64,000 nucleotides of DNA. It comes from Verrucomicrobiota bacterium. Lineage in GTDB: Bacteria > Verrucomicrobiota > Verrucomicrobiia > Chthoniobacterales > UBA10450. Every line of letters begins with the position of its first letter. Position 1 is the stretch's first letter. Positions 49,933-60,046 of the stretch are shown piece after piece. The notes under the pieces are model-generated. The model did no database searches. It was given only the letters and a program-made list of their open reading frames with translations, and was not told the origin of the DNA. The position numbers were made by a program, and so were the translations under genes. The DNA lies in assembly GCA_003218375.1 (NCBI GenBank), contig QHNH01000009.1, positions 62,001 through 126,000 of the forward strand, written 5' to 3'.

Positions 49933-51168
49933 TCATTGCAATTCCGCCAGCAGCTCGTTCGCCTGCGAAAGGGTATCGGCATAAACCGGATCCCATGGTT
50001 CAGGGGAGTACGGGGCTAGGAACGAGAGCACTCGTTGCGACTCACTTTCATCCGGCCAATGCTGCCGGATAAGACGCGCGATTCCCGCGGCTGCCGAATA
50101 ACGGCCGGCGCGAAGTTGTTCGTGCATCAGATTTATTAACGGCCCGGTTTGAGGTGACGCCGCCGTGGCGAGTGAATCCAACCACAAATCGCGGGACAAG
50201 TGGCGGCCAAGCGGCGGTTCGCTACCTGGGGTCGTTTCTTGGGGTCCTTCGACGAGTGCTCGGGGGACCGGAAAGAGCGCCGAGCGCGCAAGATGGAGCA
50301 GGGCGGGCCGAGGGAGCGACCCCACATACTTGGGTCGCTGTCGCGGCCGTGGCCATTCGTAGCTCCTCCCGGTGATTTGTTCGTACTGCCGCACCCACCG
50401 TTTCCAGTTTGCTTCGGCTTGCTCGACTGGAGAATTTGTAGCCACGCCGTGATGCAATTGGTGAAAGGTGGCCTCGCCAAGCAAGTGAACCAGCTCGGCC
50501 TTGGGCAGCTCGACGGCGCGACGAAAAACATCATGGTTTACAAGGCCGCCTCCAGGTTCGTCAAAGCGTTCGTCGAAGCCCCCGACTGTGTTCCAGGACC
50601 GGCGAGACATGAACAGGGCGTTGGATTCCGCGATCGGTTGGAGCCAGCCGTCAATGGAAGATTCGTCAGGCGTCCCAATCTCGAAGAGGCGGTAGCCGTC
50701 CCTTGGCCACTCAATTTTCGCCAGCAAGGCATCTTCGCGTTCCTGATTGTAGCCGTGACGAATCGCCCACCGCTGAAAGTCGAACCCCAAATACCAGCCA
50801 ACCGTAGCGACAACCGAGCGTTCGAAAAGCGTTGCCGCATGCCGAGCGAAATGGAGCAGCCCCGGCGTGACAATCCTCGCTCCATCGATCATTACCCCTA
50901 TGATGTCGTGCTGCGCTTCTGCGAGGCCTCGATTCACCGCCTGCGCCGGCGAAGGCGAAGCCGAATCAAGCCGAACGAGCCGAAAATTACCGGAAAGCTT
51001 CCGCAGGACTTGAGTGTCGAATGGAGGACTCGACCCGTTATCGACCACGATGACCTCGTAGTCGTCGGCGCCGATGTAGCACTGGTACTCCGCGGAGAGC
51101 GAAAACAGCGTCCGCGGGGCCTCCCGGTGCATGTTGAAGACGACTACAACCAATGAAATTCTCGGCAT
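49933..51168 (-). CDS. Family 2-type glycosyltransferase with long C-terminal extension
   Basis: 411 residues. The N-terminal half is GT-A like: ISLVVVVFNMHREAPRTLFS, EVIVVDNGSSPPF, VMIDGARIVTP and ESNALFMSRRSWNTVGGFDERF, and the motif FHQLHHGVAT is near residue 240. The last ~130 residues are helical with a repeat-like region (LRAGRYSAAAGIARLIRQHWP), as in TPR modules. The first D-x-D is not textbook, but the overall pattern is that of sulfotransferase-adjacent GT2 enzymes in glycan islands. Confidence 0.72.
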   Translation of the reverse strand: MPRISLVVVVFNMHREAPRTLFSLSAEYQCYIGADDYEVIVVDNGSSPPFDTQVLRKLSGNFRLVRLDSASPSPAQAVNRGLAEAQHDIIGVMIDGARIVTPGLLHFARHAATLFERSVVATVGWYLGFDFQRWAIRHGYNQEREDALLAKIEWPRDGYRLFEIGTPDESSIDGWLQPIAESNALFMSRRSWNTVGGFDERFDEPGGGLVNHDVFRRAVELPKAELVHLLGEATFHQLHHGVATNSPVEQAEANWKRWVRQYEQITGRSYEWPRPRQRPKYVGSLPRPALLHLARSALFPVPRALVEGPQETTPGSEPPLGRHLSRDLWLDSLATAASPQTGPLINLMHEQLRAGRYSAAAGIARLIRQHWPDESESQRVLSFLAPYSPEPWDPVYADTLSQANELLAELQ

Positions 51169-51377
51169 CGCTAAGAGTTGAGCTTAATGTCGTGAACGTT
51201 CTCGCCGGATGTCTACGGGAAATTGGGAACTGGCGCAGGCTGTTCTGGCCGGTGTTCCAGACATTGGTGCCGGATTTGCCCAGAACCCAAGGCAGTCGCT
51301 GACCGCGCACGACGGCGTCGCGGTGGCCTTCCTAGACGCCGCACCCGGCCCGTCGCCTTGGTGGCCGGAAAAATAGC

Positions 51378-51414
51378 TATAATTCGGTTGCAAAAATAGC
51401 TACGCGTAGCTATT
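51378..51414 (+). promoter_or_regulatory. Perfect 20-bp palindrome and -10-like box upstream of the large fusion gene
   Basis: A perfect palindrome centred on ACGCGT spans 51395-51414 (half-site AATAGCTACG), just 12 bases before the ATG at 51426. The half-site AATAGCTA recurs at 51373-51380, overlapping a consensus TATAAT (51378-51383). The arrangement fits an operator over a promoter; the region is distinctly more A/T-rich than its surroundings. A cognate regulator is unknown. Confidence 0.45.
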
Positions 51415-51425
51415 ACACATGCCCG

Positions 51426-54400
51426 ATGTCCCTTCCCGCCTTCCGTGTGCGCCCGTACGCCCATCCAAAATATCGATTCGTTGTGCGCGCCAAGATCGGC
51501 GGGAAATGGAAGCGCCGGTATTTTACGACTGAAGCTGACGCTGACGCCTTCGCTACGCAACAAAACCGCCCTCCGGCAGATGTGTCCCCGCGCGGCAACG
51601 GCGCCGGCGAAGATTCTGCGAGTTCTCTCGAACTCGTTCATCCCCACAAGCCCGCGGGGAGATCGCAGAACGGCCTGGTTGAGATAATCTCGCCCGAGTA
51701 TCGCGGGCCGCGAATCGAACGCTACTTTGGCGACCATTGGAGCATGCATTTGCCTTTTGCTTACGAACTCATGCGGGAATTTCGCCCGCGGGTTTTTGTC
51801 GAGCTCGGTGTGTGGAAAGGCGAGTCATATTTCACGTTTTGCCAATCAGCCCTCGAAAATAACGTCGCGGTCAAATGTTACGGGGTTGATTCCTGGCGCG
51901 GCGACGTCCACATGGGCAAGCTGGACGCGACCCTGAGGGGCGAGGTCGAAAAATACAATCAAATTTACGCTGACTTCTCCGAGTTGAAGGGGAAAACGTT
52001 TGAAGAGGCGGTCGGCGATTTCGAGGACAAATCAATTGATCTGCTTCACATCGATGGGGCGCACAGATACGAAGATGTGCAGCGTGATTTCAAATCGTGG
52101 TTGCCGAAACTATCGCCTGTCGGGGTTGTTCTTTTCCACGACATCGCCGTCCGTGGGCGCGGGTTCGGCGCTTGGAAGCTTTGGCAGGAAATAGCAACAG
52201 GGGGCAATTCTTTTGTCTTCGAGTTCGGCCATGGTCTGGGCGTTTGGAAAAGGACGAAAATATCGGAGCACGATTGCCCATTTCTTCGGAGGCTCTTTGT
52301 CGCCACCGATGAAGAGCGAACCCTCATTAACCGTCATTATGCGACGGCAGCTTCCGCGCTCGCGCTCTGGGAATCGCAAAAAGCGACAGAGTCCTCTTTG
52401 CGTGTCGCGGATGAGCAGTTCCAGGTTGCCGATGCGCAAGTCGACGGGCTCAGGCAGGAAATAGCGAAGCTGGAACACGCCGCCGAAGAGAGCCGGGCGC
52501 GAGCGGAGCAGGTCTCCACCGAGTTGGAGGCAGCGCAAGCCCTGGAACGCGAGCAGCACACGCGAACAAAACTGGATGCCGAACGACTCAAGTCTCGCGA
52601 AACAGAGATTTTGAATCTCCGGGAAACGATTGCAGGCTTGCGGCAAGAAACCCAACGGCTGGCGACCGACGTGCAGAGCGAGCGCTCGCAAGGCGCACAA
52701 CGTCTTCGTAATCTCGCCGAGCAAGAGAAAACTGCGGCGCGCGCATTGGAAAAGACAAGAAAGGCCCTGGAAGAGAGCCACGCCAATACGAGGCGCCTCC
52801 TCGCCTCCTTGAAGATTTGGACGTCTCGGACCCGGGGGGCGCGCGCTTATAAATCTCGATTAGAGCGACGTCTCAAGAAACTTTCCGACGACCTCTTCCG
52901 AACCGGACTGGCTTTGCGCAAGGGCGACGAGGCGCTGCCGGCAATCTTTGACTTAATCTCGGCGGACATTGATCGGATACGTCGCCCCCCGCTTTGGTGG
53001 AAAGGCATGGAGTTGCTGGGTCTTCTTCGCTTTGCGCCGCGCGGTGCGCTAAGAACGGCTGCGGATCGCCGCGCTATCGCTGCCGAGCTCAAGGCCGGAC
53101 TGAAGGAAATCCGCAAAGCATTATCGTGTGAGACGATTGCCCCCGAGGACGCGGCCTTGGATATCCGGCGACTTTTCGACCTGCGCCAGCGCGCGAACGC
53201 AATTGTCAGCTCGCTTAGGTTCTCAAATACGATTAGTCGCACATCGCCGCCCTCGATCTCCCTCTCCTGGACTCGGCGAAGTGCAACGAAGCCTTCTCGA
53301 AAGCACGCTTCTGCTGTCCTCTTCGACGCTACCTGGTACCTTGGCGAGTACCCCGATGTTGCGGCCACAGACGTCGACCCGTTGACCCACTATCTCAGGT
53401 GGGGTGTTGACGAGGATCGCAATCCCAACGCGCTTTTTGACACTGCGTGGTATCTCGCGCGCAACCCAGACGTGGCCGCCGAAGGCGTCACTCCTTTGGA
53501 GCATTATTTGACATGCGGGGCGCGCGAGGGCCGCGATCCTGGCCCGCTTTTCAGCACCACTTGGTACTTGAAGCAAAACAGCGATGTCGCCGCAACCGGC
53601 GTTAATCCACTGCAGCATTATCTGGAGCACGGCATTGGGGAAGGCCGGAACCCACATCCGCTTTTCGATACAGCCTACTATTTAACTCAGGCACCTGAAG
53701 CAGAAGGGGCAAACCCCGTGGAACATTACCTAAAAGGAGCCTGGGATGTCAGTCCCCACCCACTCTTCGACGCAAAGTGGTACCTGGAGCAGAATCGTGA
53801 CGTTGCTAACTGGCCGATTGCTCCCTTGCTCCATTACCTCGAGACCGGCTCCCGCGAGGGACGCGACCCCCATCCATTGTTCGACACCTCCTGGTATCTC
53901 GATTGTAACTCGGACGTGCGCGAGAACCGTCTCAATCCGCTCGTGCATTACGTCAGCGTCGGCGGCAAGGAAGGCCGCGATCCCCATCCCCTCTTCGACT
54001 CGTCGTGGTATCGAACGAAAAACTCCCAGGCTTGTCCGCCCGGATTAGACCCGCTTACCCATTACCTAACGGAAGGGGTCCGGCAAGACCTGGATCCCCA
54101 TCCCCTCTTCGATACGTCCTGGTACCTTCGGGAAAATAGCGACGTGGCCGCTTATGGAATGAACCCGCTGGTCCACTTCCATATCGCGGGGGGCGTCGAA
54201 GGCCGCGATCCCCATCCGCTCTTCGACTCGTCGTGGTATCTCGATAGGAATCCGGAGGTACGTCAGGGCGGGATGGATCCCTTAACCCACTATCTCTCGG
54301 CAGGCGCTCGGGAAGGCCGCGATCCCCACCCATTATTCCAAGGTAGCTACTACGAGGAGCAAAGACGCGCGCTCCAATTTTCTCCGATCGAGTTGTCGAC

Positions 54401-57065
54401 AGCGCCGAAAGCCGCTTCGGCGTCGCGCACCGGGTGTCAAGCGAAAGGCGACAAAGGCGTCGTCTATGCTTTTACGAGTATTTGTCTTAACTATGTTCCG
54501 AAGGCGATCGTGCTCGCCAGGACCCTCAAGGAGCACAATCCCGCAATCCGTTTCTGTGTCTTGGTCAACGATCGCATCCCGGAAGGCGCGCTCGCTCCGA
54601 TCGATGTCTTCGACGAAGTGATCACTATCGACAAGCTCAGTATTGCGGACAAGCCGTCGTGGATTTTTCGCCATACCGTCGTTGAGTTGTGCACCGCCGT
54701 AAAAGGTTACTTCATGGTCGATTTGCTTGAGCGTGAAGAATGCGCCGCCGCCTTTTATTTCGACCCGGATATCGTTTGTTTTTCATCCTTGGATGTGTTG
54801 AAGGAAAAGCTTTCCAAGGCTTCTATCCTTCTTACTCCGCACCTGACCGATCCGGAAGTCTCTACAGAGGCGATCCGAGATAATGAAATCTGCGCCTTAA
54901 AGCACGGCGTCTACAACCTCGGATTCCTTGGCCTGCGTCCTTCACCCGAAGGTTGCCGCTTTGCCCGGTGGTGGCGAGATAGGTTGCGCGACTTTTGCCG
55001 GGCTGATATTGCCGGCGGCCTCTTCACCGACCAGCGGTGGGTGGATCTGGCGCCGGCGCTCTTTCAGGAAGTCGATATAGTTCGCCACCCGGGATGTAAC
55101 GCGGCCACTTGGAACCTCACTAACCGTAACATTGAGGGCGACTTTACGAGCGGTTTTACGGTTAACGGCGAGCCCTTGGTCTTCTATCACTTCTCCGGCT
55201 TTGATAGTGGCGCTCAAGGTGCCATGCTCGATAAGTATGGCGGGGAAATGCCGGCCGCGCAGCTCCTTCGAAAATGGTATATCCAGGAGACAACCAAGTC
55301 CGGCGAAGCACATTTCAGCCATTTCCCTTGGACCTTGGCTTCATTCAGTAACGGCGAGCCGATCTCCGACGCGCACCGCATCCTCTACCGTGATCGGATT
55401 GATTTGCAGAAGGCGTTCCCCAATCCGTTTGACGCGAGCAAGCTCGGTAACAGCTACTACTATTGGTACCAAAGCGAAGTGTTGGGCCGGCCGATCGAGC
55501 ATGACGGCACGGGTTACAATCCGCTGGTCGAATTCATCGAAGCTAAGCCCCCTCTGCAACCCAACCCATTCTTTCATTCTGCCTGGTATCTGCAGCAGAA
55601 CCCAGATGTGGCCGCCGCCAGCATTAATCCGCTATTACATTTCGTTGTATCGGGCGCCGCGGAGGGGCGACGGCCTAACCCGGGTTTCTATCCCGCATAT
55701 TATCGGAGGGAGCTCCCTCCCAATGAGCGTTCCGAGAATCCGCTTACCCATTACGTCCTTCGCGGGCAGAAGGAGAATCGCCGCACCGATCCTCGCTATC
55801 ATCCCATTGCCGATGCGCCCCTCCGCGATCGCATCCGAATATGGGCTAGGTCAGGTCCGCCCTTGATCCTTCTGGTTAGCCATTATGGCGGAGGTGGCAC
55901 GGAAAAGCACTTGCGAGACCTGACCGAGTCCACTCAGAACAAGGCAAAGTTCATCCGACTTACTCCGGGACACGACGGTTTTGTCCGGCTCGCTACCGGC
56001 CAGGACGATCTTCCAGTCGCCTTGACGTTCGATCCAGCCGACCAATTTCAGCAACTGGTCGAAGTGCTGCAGGAGTGCGCCCCGCAGCGAATCCACATTC
56101 ATCACATTCTCGGCAATGAAGAGTATCTGGCCGCGCTCGTGCGCGAACTGAAGCGCACATTCGACTTCACGATTCATGATTACTACGTCCTCGCGCCAAG
56201 CCCACATTTGATTGGACCTGATGGGCGCTATGTCGGAGACGATCTCGACGCCCACGAGAATGAATTGCTGGCCGCCTCCATCGCGCCGCGAAAGCCTTCT
56301 AGCCTGGTTGAATGGCAACATGCCCACAGTTGGTTAGTGACTGATGCCGATCGCGTCATAGCTCCCTCACATGATGTCGCCAGCCGTTTTTCCCGCTTTT
56401 TTCCTCTTCTCGATCCAATCGTCGCCGCTCATCCCGAAGCCAATCCCGCTCCCCGCAAAGTGACGGTCCGAGCGTTGACATCGGCCAGCATTTTTCGAGT
56501 GGCAGTTCTAGGTGATCTCTTGCCGCACAAAGGCAAGAATATCATCCTGGAGTGCGCAACGCTTGCGCGGGCGCGCGGAGACAAGGTCTCCTTCGAGCTT
56601 ATCGGCGACCCCTACGGCGACGCGAGTCTTCTGGATGAAGCGGGGATCTGGGTGAGCGGTCGTTACGACGATGACGACGTGCAGGCTTTGCTGAAACAGC
56701 GCCGGCCTCACCTTATTTGGTATCCGGCCCTTTGTCCGGAAACATTTTCTTACACGCTCTCCATTGGCCTCGAGAGCGGCATCCCTCTTGTAGTGACGGA
56801 TCTTGGTTCTTTGCCGGAACGCGTTACTGGTCAACCGTGGACCTGGATTCGTCCGTGGCAATTTGAAGCTTCGGACTGGCTGGCTTTTTTCCTCCGAATC
56901 CGAGAAGAGAATTTTCTCTCACGGGTCGGTCCAAAAACGGAAGCCAAACGCACTCAGGCCGGGAGTAGCTTCTATTACACTGACTACCTCGCTGTTCTGA
57001 AAGACGATCAAACCGAGATTGAGCGAATACGGCGTGCTGACCTGCCGATAACACTCGCCCGCTAG
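51426..57065 (+). CDS. 1879-aa fusion: methyltransferase, coiled coil, 38-aa repeats, GT8-like and GT4-like domains
   Basis: Order: residues ~1-45 form a small integrase-Arm-like module (YRFVVRAKIGGKWKRRYFTT), ~95-290 a class I methyltransferase (FVELGVWKGESYFTF, LLHIDGAHRYEDVQRDF, VVLFHD), ~310-490 a Glu/Arg-rich coiled coil, and 632-970 nine 38-residue repeats of the type LFDTSWYLxxNxDVxxxGxNPL-HYL-GxxEGRDPHP. From ~1011 comes a GT8-like domain (VYAFTSICLNYVPKAIVLAR, FYFDPDIVCF as DxD-like site), then ~1338-1460 two or three more repeats, and ~1476-1860 a GT4-like domain (LILLVSHYGGGGTEKHLRDL, VAVLGDLLPHKGKNIIL, LSIGLESGIPLVVTDLGSLP). It is presumably cytosolic and assembles or methylates a glycan. 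The gene continues into a GT-C gene 22 bases on. Confidence 0.85.
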   Translation: MSLPAFRVRPYAHPKYRFVVRAKIGGKWKRRYFTTEADADAFATQQNRPPADVSPRGNGAGEDSASSLELVHPHKPAGRSQNGLVEIISPEYRGPRIERYFGDHWSMHLPFAYELMREFRPRVFVELGVWKGESYFTFCQSALENNVAVKCYGVDSWRGDVHMGKLDATLRGEVEKYNQIYADFSELKGKTFEEAVGDFEDKSIDLLHIDGAHRYEDVQRDFKSWLPKLSPVGVVLFHDIAVRGRGFGAWKLWQEIATGGNSFVFEFGHGLGVWKRTKISEHDCPFLRRLFVATDEERTLINRHYATAASALALWESQKATESSLRVADEQFQVADAQVDGLRQEIAKLEHAAEESRARAEQVSTELEAAQALEREQHTRTKLDAERLKSRETEILNLRETIAGLRQETQRLATDVQSERSQGAQRLRNLAEQEKTAARALEKTRKALEESHANTRRLLASLKIWTSRTRGARAYKSRLERRLKKLSDDLFRTGLALRKGDEALPAIFDLISADIDRIRRPPLWWKGMELLGLLRFAPRGALRTAADRRAIAAELKAGLKEIRKALSCETIAPEDAALDIRRLFDLRQRANAIVSSLRFSNTISRTSPPSISLSWTRRSATKPSRKHASAVLFDATWYLGEYPDVAATDVDPLTHYLRWGVDEDRNPNALFDTAWYLARNPDVAAEGVTPLEHYLTCGAREGRDPGPLFSTTWYLKQNSDVAATGVNPLQHYLEHGIGEGRNPHPLFDTAYYLTQAPEAEGANPVEHYLKGAWDVSPHPLFDAKWYLEQNRDVANWPIAPLLHYLETGSREGRDPHPLFDTSWYLDCNSDVRENRLNPLVHYVSVGGKEGRDPHPLFDSSWYRTKNSQACPPGLDPLTHYLTEGVRQDLDPHPLFDTSWYLRENSDVAAYGMNPLVHFHIAGGVEGRDPHPLFDSSWYLDRNPEVRQGGMDPLTHYLSAGAREGRDPHPLFQGSYYEEQRRALQFSPIELSTAPKAASASRTGCQAKGDKGVVYAFTSICLNYVPKAIVLARTLKEHNPAIRFCVLVNDRIPEGALAPIDVFDEVITIDKLSIADKPSWIFRHTVVELCTAVKGYFMVDLLEREECAAAFYFDPDIVCFSSLDVLKEKLSKASILLTPHLTDPEVSTEAIRDNEICALKHGVYNLGFLGLRPSPEGCRFARWWRDRLRDFCRADIAGGLFTDQRWVDLAPALFQEVDIVRHPGCNAATWNLTNRNIEGDFTSGFTVNGEPLVFYHFSGFDSGAQGAMLDKYGGEMPAAQLLRKWYIQETTKSGEAHFSHFPWTLASFSNGEPISDAHRILYRDRIDLQKAFPNPFDASKLGNSYYYWYQSEVLGRPIEHDGTGYNPLVEFIEAKPPLQPNPFFHSAWYLQQNPDVAAASINPLLHFVVSGAAEGRRPNPGFYPAYYRRELPPNERSENPLTHYVLRGQKENRRTDPRYHPIADAPLRDRIRIWARSGPPLILLVSHYGGGGTEKHLRDLTESTQNKAKFIRLTPGHDGFVRLATGQDDLPVALTFDPADQFQQLVEVLQECAPQRIHIHHILGNEEYLAALVRELKRTFDFTIHDYYVLAPSPHLIGPDGRYVGDDLDAHENELLAASIAPRKPSSLVEWQHAHSWLVTDADRVIAPSHDVASRFSRFFPLLDPIVAAHPEANPAPRKVTVRALTSASIFRVAVLGDLLPHKGKNIILECATLARARGDKVSFELIGDPYGDASLLDEAGIWVSGRYDDDDVQALLKQRRPHLIWYPALCPETFSYTLSIGLESGIPLVVTDLGSLPERVTGQPWTWIRPWQFEASDWLAFFLRIREENFLSRVGPKTEAKRTQAGSSFYYTDYLAVLKDDQTEIERIRRADLPITLAR
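53319..54340 (+). repeat. Nine tandem 114-bp units encoding 38-residue WYL-NPDV repeats
   Basis: Each unit encodes a helix-turn motif starting LFD-x-x-WYL and ending HYL-x-x-G-x-x-EGRDPHP. Nine full copies run in a row, one of them shortened (LFDTAYYLTQAPEAEGANPV), with a degenerate tenth. The DNA of units 5-9 is the most alike (for example GACCCCCATCC and CTCTTCGA cores). Similar modules recur in two copies between the GT8- and GT4-like domains (about 55565-55790). Confidence 0.82.
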
Positions 57066-57087
57066 CGTTGAACACGAACGTTACGAC

Positions 57088-58548
57088 ATGAGCGAGCGAG
57101 CCTATCGTCTTGCGGTTTTATTCGCCATCGCGTTTGCGTTCGCTCATCTGATTTCCCTGCCAATCGGCATAACCTACGATGGCTTCCAATACCTTGACGG
57201 AGCCGATGTCCTCGGCAGTTCGCGTTTTCCAGCTGATTGGTATCGGAACCGAACCCCTCTTTATCCTTTAGCATTAAAAGCTTCCTTCGTTTTCTTTGGC
57301 CAGCAACCGCTTGCCGCGATGTTTGTTTCCACGGTTATGGGCTTGGGCGCGACGTTACTTTTTGGGCGCGTGGCACGGTCCCTGGCGGGCGCGTGGGGTG
57401 GTGCGGCCGTCGTGATTGTCATAAGTCTTTTCCCGACCGGTGTTGCCTATCAGCACCTTATCCTTACCGAGACTGGCACCTCTTTCTTCATCGCCCTGCT
57501 TATTGCCGTAGCGCTTCAAAAACCCAAAACAGAGCGCGCCGCCTGGACACAGGCTCTTTTGTTTGGCGGCGTGTTGGCAACAGGGTATTACTGGCGCCAG
57601 CTCCTTCTCAACCTCGCACCTGTGGCAGCGGCGCTCTGGTTCATGCGCAATTGGGCGTTTGTCCGCGAGGGAGGCTTGTTTCGTCCCCGCGGCCTAGGCC
57701 GAATGGCGCTCGCACCCCTTCTTATCCTCGTAGCCCCGCTTGTTATCTCACACCTTTGGGATCCATTCACCGATCGCGCCGGGCTGGCCGAAATAACCAT
57801 GCGGCAGGGCATTATCCGCCAGGCTCTTTTAGCTCCATCGGATCCGGTAGTCGGCGAGAATAAAGCTGCTTATATAAGTGCTGTTCGCGAGTCGGTGTCG
57901 GAAGGGAATTTTTTCTCAGGCATTCGAAATGATTTATTCGATCCTTTGTTCGACCGCCTTTTTCGTGATCGCCCCATGGGAACGGGCGACACTAAACGGG
58001 TTTTTATGTCCGGCATCCTCCACTATCCTTCGCGCTATTTGGGCGGGGTCGCGCGCACCGCCCTTCTTTTTATCGGAGCTAAGGCCACCGTGAATGAGAA
58101 CCGCATCTTCCGAACGCAAATCCTGTCGCCCACCTGGCCCGGAGCAAAGATCGGTGACGGCCCTCCGAATGTCCAAGATCACATCAAGCAGCAATTCCAG
58201 CAGTTCACTACTTCCTCCGCGGTGTTGCAGCTTCTCTGGCATCTCTGTCCCCTTTACGATTTCCTGCTCCTGATCGCCAACGTCGTTGCGATTATGGCGT
58301 TCCCGTATGCCTTGCTTACTCGCAACTACGAGGGCATGGCCCTGGCGGCTTTCCCCATGGTTTACCTTGGTTTGTACGCGGTCATTTTGGCTTCTATCGA
58401 TCGTTTCGCGATGCCGGCCTATCCTGCGACCCTTGCTATATTGATCATTTTCCCCGTTCTTATCTCACAACGCTTTCGTAGCAGACGCGCTGTTCCACAA
58501 GGCGAACCAAACGCTATCGCCGTCGCCGCGGCCCGGAATCAATCTTAG
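57088..58548 (+). CDS. GT-C-like multispanning membrane protein
   Basis: 486 residues with about ten hydrophobic helices. The first loop has [20 protein letters not shown], an aspartate-tyrosine motif of lipid-linked-sugar GT-C enzymes, and [13 protein letters not shown] follows. A large hydrophilic part around residues 250-370 is followed by closing helices ([35 protein letters not shown]). The gene follows the giant fusion by 22 bases and is probably in the same transcript. No name is certain; a role in adding or exporting a glycan component is inferred. Confidence 0.68.
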   Translation: MSERAYRLAVLFAIAFAFAHLISLPIGITYDGFQYLDGADVLGSSRFPADWYRNRTPLYPLALKASFVFFGQQPLAAMFVSTVMGLGATLLFGRVARSLAGAWGGAAVVIVISLFPTGVAYQHLILTETGTSFFIALLIAVALQKPKTERAAWTQALLFGGVLATGYYWRQLLLNLAPVAAALWFMRNWAFVREGGLFRPRGLGRMALAPLLILVAPLVISHLWDPFTDRAGLAEITMRQGIIRQALLAPSDPVVGENKAAYISAVRESVSEGNFFSGIRNDLFDPLFDRLFRDRPMGTGDTKRVFMSGILHYPSRYLGGVARTALLFIGAKATVNENRIFRTQILSPTWPGAKIGDGPPNVQDHIKQQFQQFTTSSAVLQLLWHLCPLYDFLLLIANVVAIMAFPYALLTRNYEGMALAAFPMVYLGLYAVILASIDRFAMPAYPATLAILIIFPVLISQRFRSRRAVPQGEPNAIAVAAARNQS

Positions 58549-58591
58549 GACGGCCGGCCTCTCGCCCGTATATTATCCACCTGTAACTCTA

Positions 58592-59281
58592 ATGAAAGTG
58601 TCGATCGTCATCCCCTGTTACAATGAGCGGGGAACCATTGAAGAGATCGTCCGCGCCGTCCGCGCCGCACCGGTTGGGGACATGCAGATTATTGTCGTCG
58701 ATGACTGCTCTACGGATGGGACGATCGACCTGTTGCGAAACGCAGTGGCCGGCCTTGTCGACCAAGTCATTTACCATCCGGTCAATCGTGGAAAGGGCGC
58801 CGCCTTGCGCAGCGGTATTCAAGCCGCGACAGGAGACGTGGTCCTCATCCAGGACGCCGACCTGGAGTACGATCCGGCCGAATACCCGCTCCTTCTCGCG
58901 CCTATTATCAGCGGAAAAGCAGACGCCGTTTTCGGTTCGAGGTTTGTGGGTGGCGGCCCTCATCGTGTTGTCTACTTCTGGCACATGATTGGTAACAAGC
59001 TCCTCACGCTTTTGTCCAACATGCTTACCAACCTTAACCTTACGGATATGGAGACCTGTTACAAAGCTTTCCGCAGTTCCGTAATCAAGGCAATGCCCTT
59101 GAAAGAAGACCGTTTCGGCTTTGAACCGGAAGTGACGGCGCGGCTGGCCCGAGCCGGCGCCCGCATTTATGAAGTTGGTATTTCATATAGCGGCCGAACG
59201 TATGCTGAGGGCAAAAAAATAAATTGGCAGGACGGGGTTCGCGCCATCTATGCGATCCTCAAGTATAACCTGGGTAGTTGA
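58592..59281 (+). CDS. Family 2 glycosyltransferase, dolichol-phosphate-mannose-synthase-like
   Basis: 229 residues. GT-A motifs: [51 protein letters not shown] with metal Dx[19 protein letters not shown], then [17 protein letters not shown] and [15 protein letters not shown]. These are strongly typical of the DPM1-like soluble subgroup that attaches a sugar to polyprenyl phosphate. It is probably paired with the preceding GT-C gene: this enzyme makes the lipid-linked sugar and the GT-C protein transfers it. Confidence 0.9.
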   Translation: MKVSIVIPCYNERGTIEEIVRAVRAAPVGDMQIIVVDDCSTDGTIDLLRNAVAGLVDQVIYHPVNRGKGAALRSGIQAATGDVVLIQDADLEYDPAEYPLLLAPIISGKADAVFGSRFVGGGPHRVVYFWHMIGNKLLTLLSNMLTNLNLTDMETCYKAFRSSVIKAMPLKEDRFGFEPEVTARLARAGARIYEVGISYSGRTYAEGKKINWQDGVRAIYAILKYNLGS

Positions 59282-59375
59282 TGGACGGCCCGCGACGCGG
59301 CTGAATTTGTTCCTTTCATTTGCGTCATCCGGCACAATTGATTGCAGAAAGAAAATCGCAGCCCTAACTTTCAGT

Positions 59376-59978
59376 ATGAACTTCGTCTTGATGAAATATT
59401 GCCGGCGGCTCTTGGCCGTTCTGATGATATTGGTGGTGGCGGCTTGTCGTCCCGAAGAGGCAAACGGTCCCAGTTCTTCATCCAATAAGGATGCTAAAGC
59501 GACGCCGGTTGCCTCAGGTACACCCAAGGCGTTCTTGTCCCAAGAGCAACTCCAGGCTGCTTTCGCGGCTTCCTCCGACATCCTGTTCGCAGCCAAGGAC
59601 CAGGCGGCCCTCCAAAAATTCAAGCCGCTCCAACAGGTTGAGGTTATCGAGTCGCCTCAAGGCTTGTCCGTTAAGGCAACCGGCATCGATCCATCCCTGA
59701 CCGTGCCGGAGTTTCCGTTGAAGCCTTGTATCGTAAAGATCGAGATCTCGAGTCCGGCCGAGACAAACGTTCAACTCTTTTATCTCATTGCAGGACAACC
59801 GGGATACGACGAAAACCACTCCGTGGTGGCGCATCTCAAGGCGGGCACGAACGTGGCCTATCTTCACATCGATGAGCCTACTTTAGCGGGCGGGTGGCGG
59901 TTAGATCCGGGCGACGTGCCTGGAAATTATCTCCTTCAGGGCTTCGAGGTTCGCGCGAAAGCCGTTCAGGCCCCATGA
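59376..59978 (+). CDS. Lipoprotein of unknown function
   Basis: About 200 residues from the ATG at 59376 (59391 is also possible). The N-terminus KYCRRLLAVLMILVVAAC ends in a lipobox (V-A-A-C), so the protein is likely lipid-anchored. A Ser/Ala-rich linker, a Gln-rich helix (LSQEQLQAAFAASS) and a beta-rich domain follow; FYLIAGQPGYDENHSVV is part of a sandwich-like fold. It sits between glycosyltransferase and methyltransferase genes, so a role in envelope glycan export or attachment is possible. Confidence 0.7.
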   Translation: MNFVLMKYCRRLLAVLMILVVAACRPEEANGPSSSSNKDAKATPVASGTPKAFLSQEQLQAAFAASSDILFAAKDQAALQKFKPLQQVEVIESPQGLSVKATGIDPSLTVPEFPLKPCIVKIEISSPAETNVQLFYLIAGQPGYDENHSVVAHLKAGTNVAYLHIDEPTLAGGWRLDPGDVPGNYLLQGFEVRAKAVQAP

Positions 59979-60046
59979 AAGGCGATATGGGGAAAAGCAG
60001 GGATTGACGTGCCCTCGCCGCAGCCCATCTTTCAGCCGAGTCGTCC

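Noticed and set aside
50200-51156. 318-codon plus-strand frame opposite the GT2-type gene
   Set aside because: Antisense shadow with Arg/Pro-rich content; the minus-strand product has clear GT-A motifs.
51184-51749. Minus-strand frames between the GT2 gene and the large fusion
   Set aside because: No motif in any frame; they cross the palindrome and the 5' end of the fusion gene. The gap 51169-51425 is treated as a control region.
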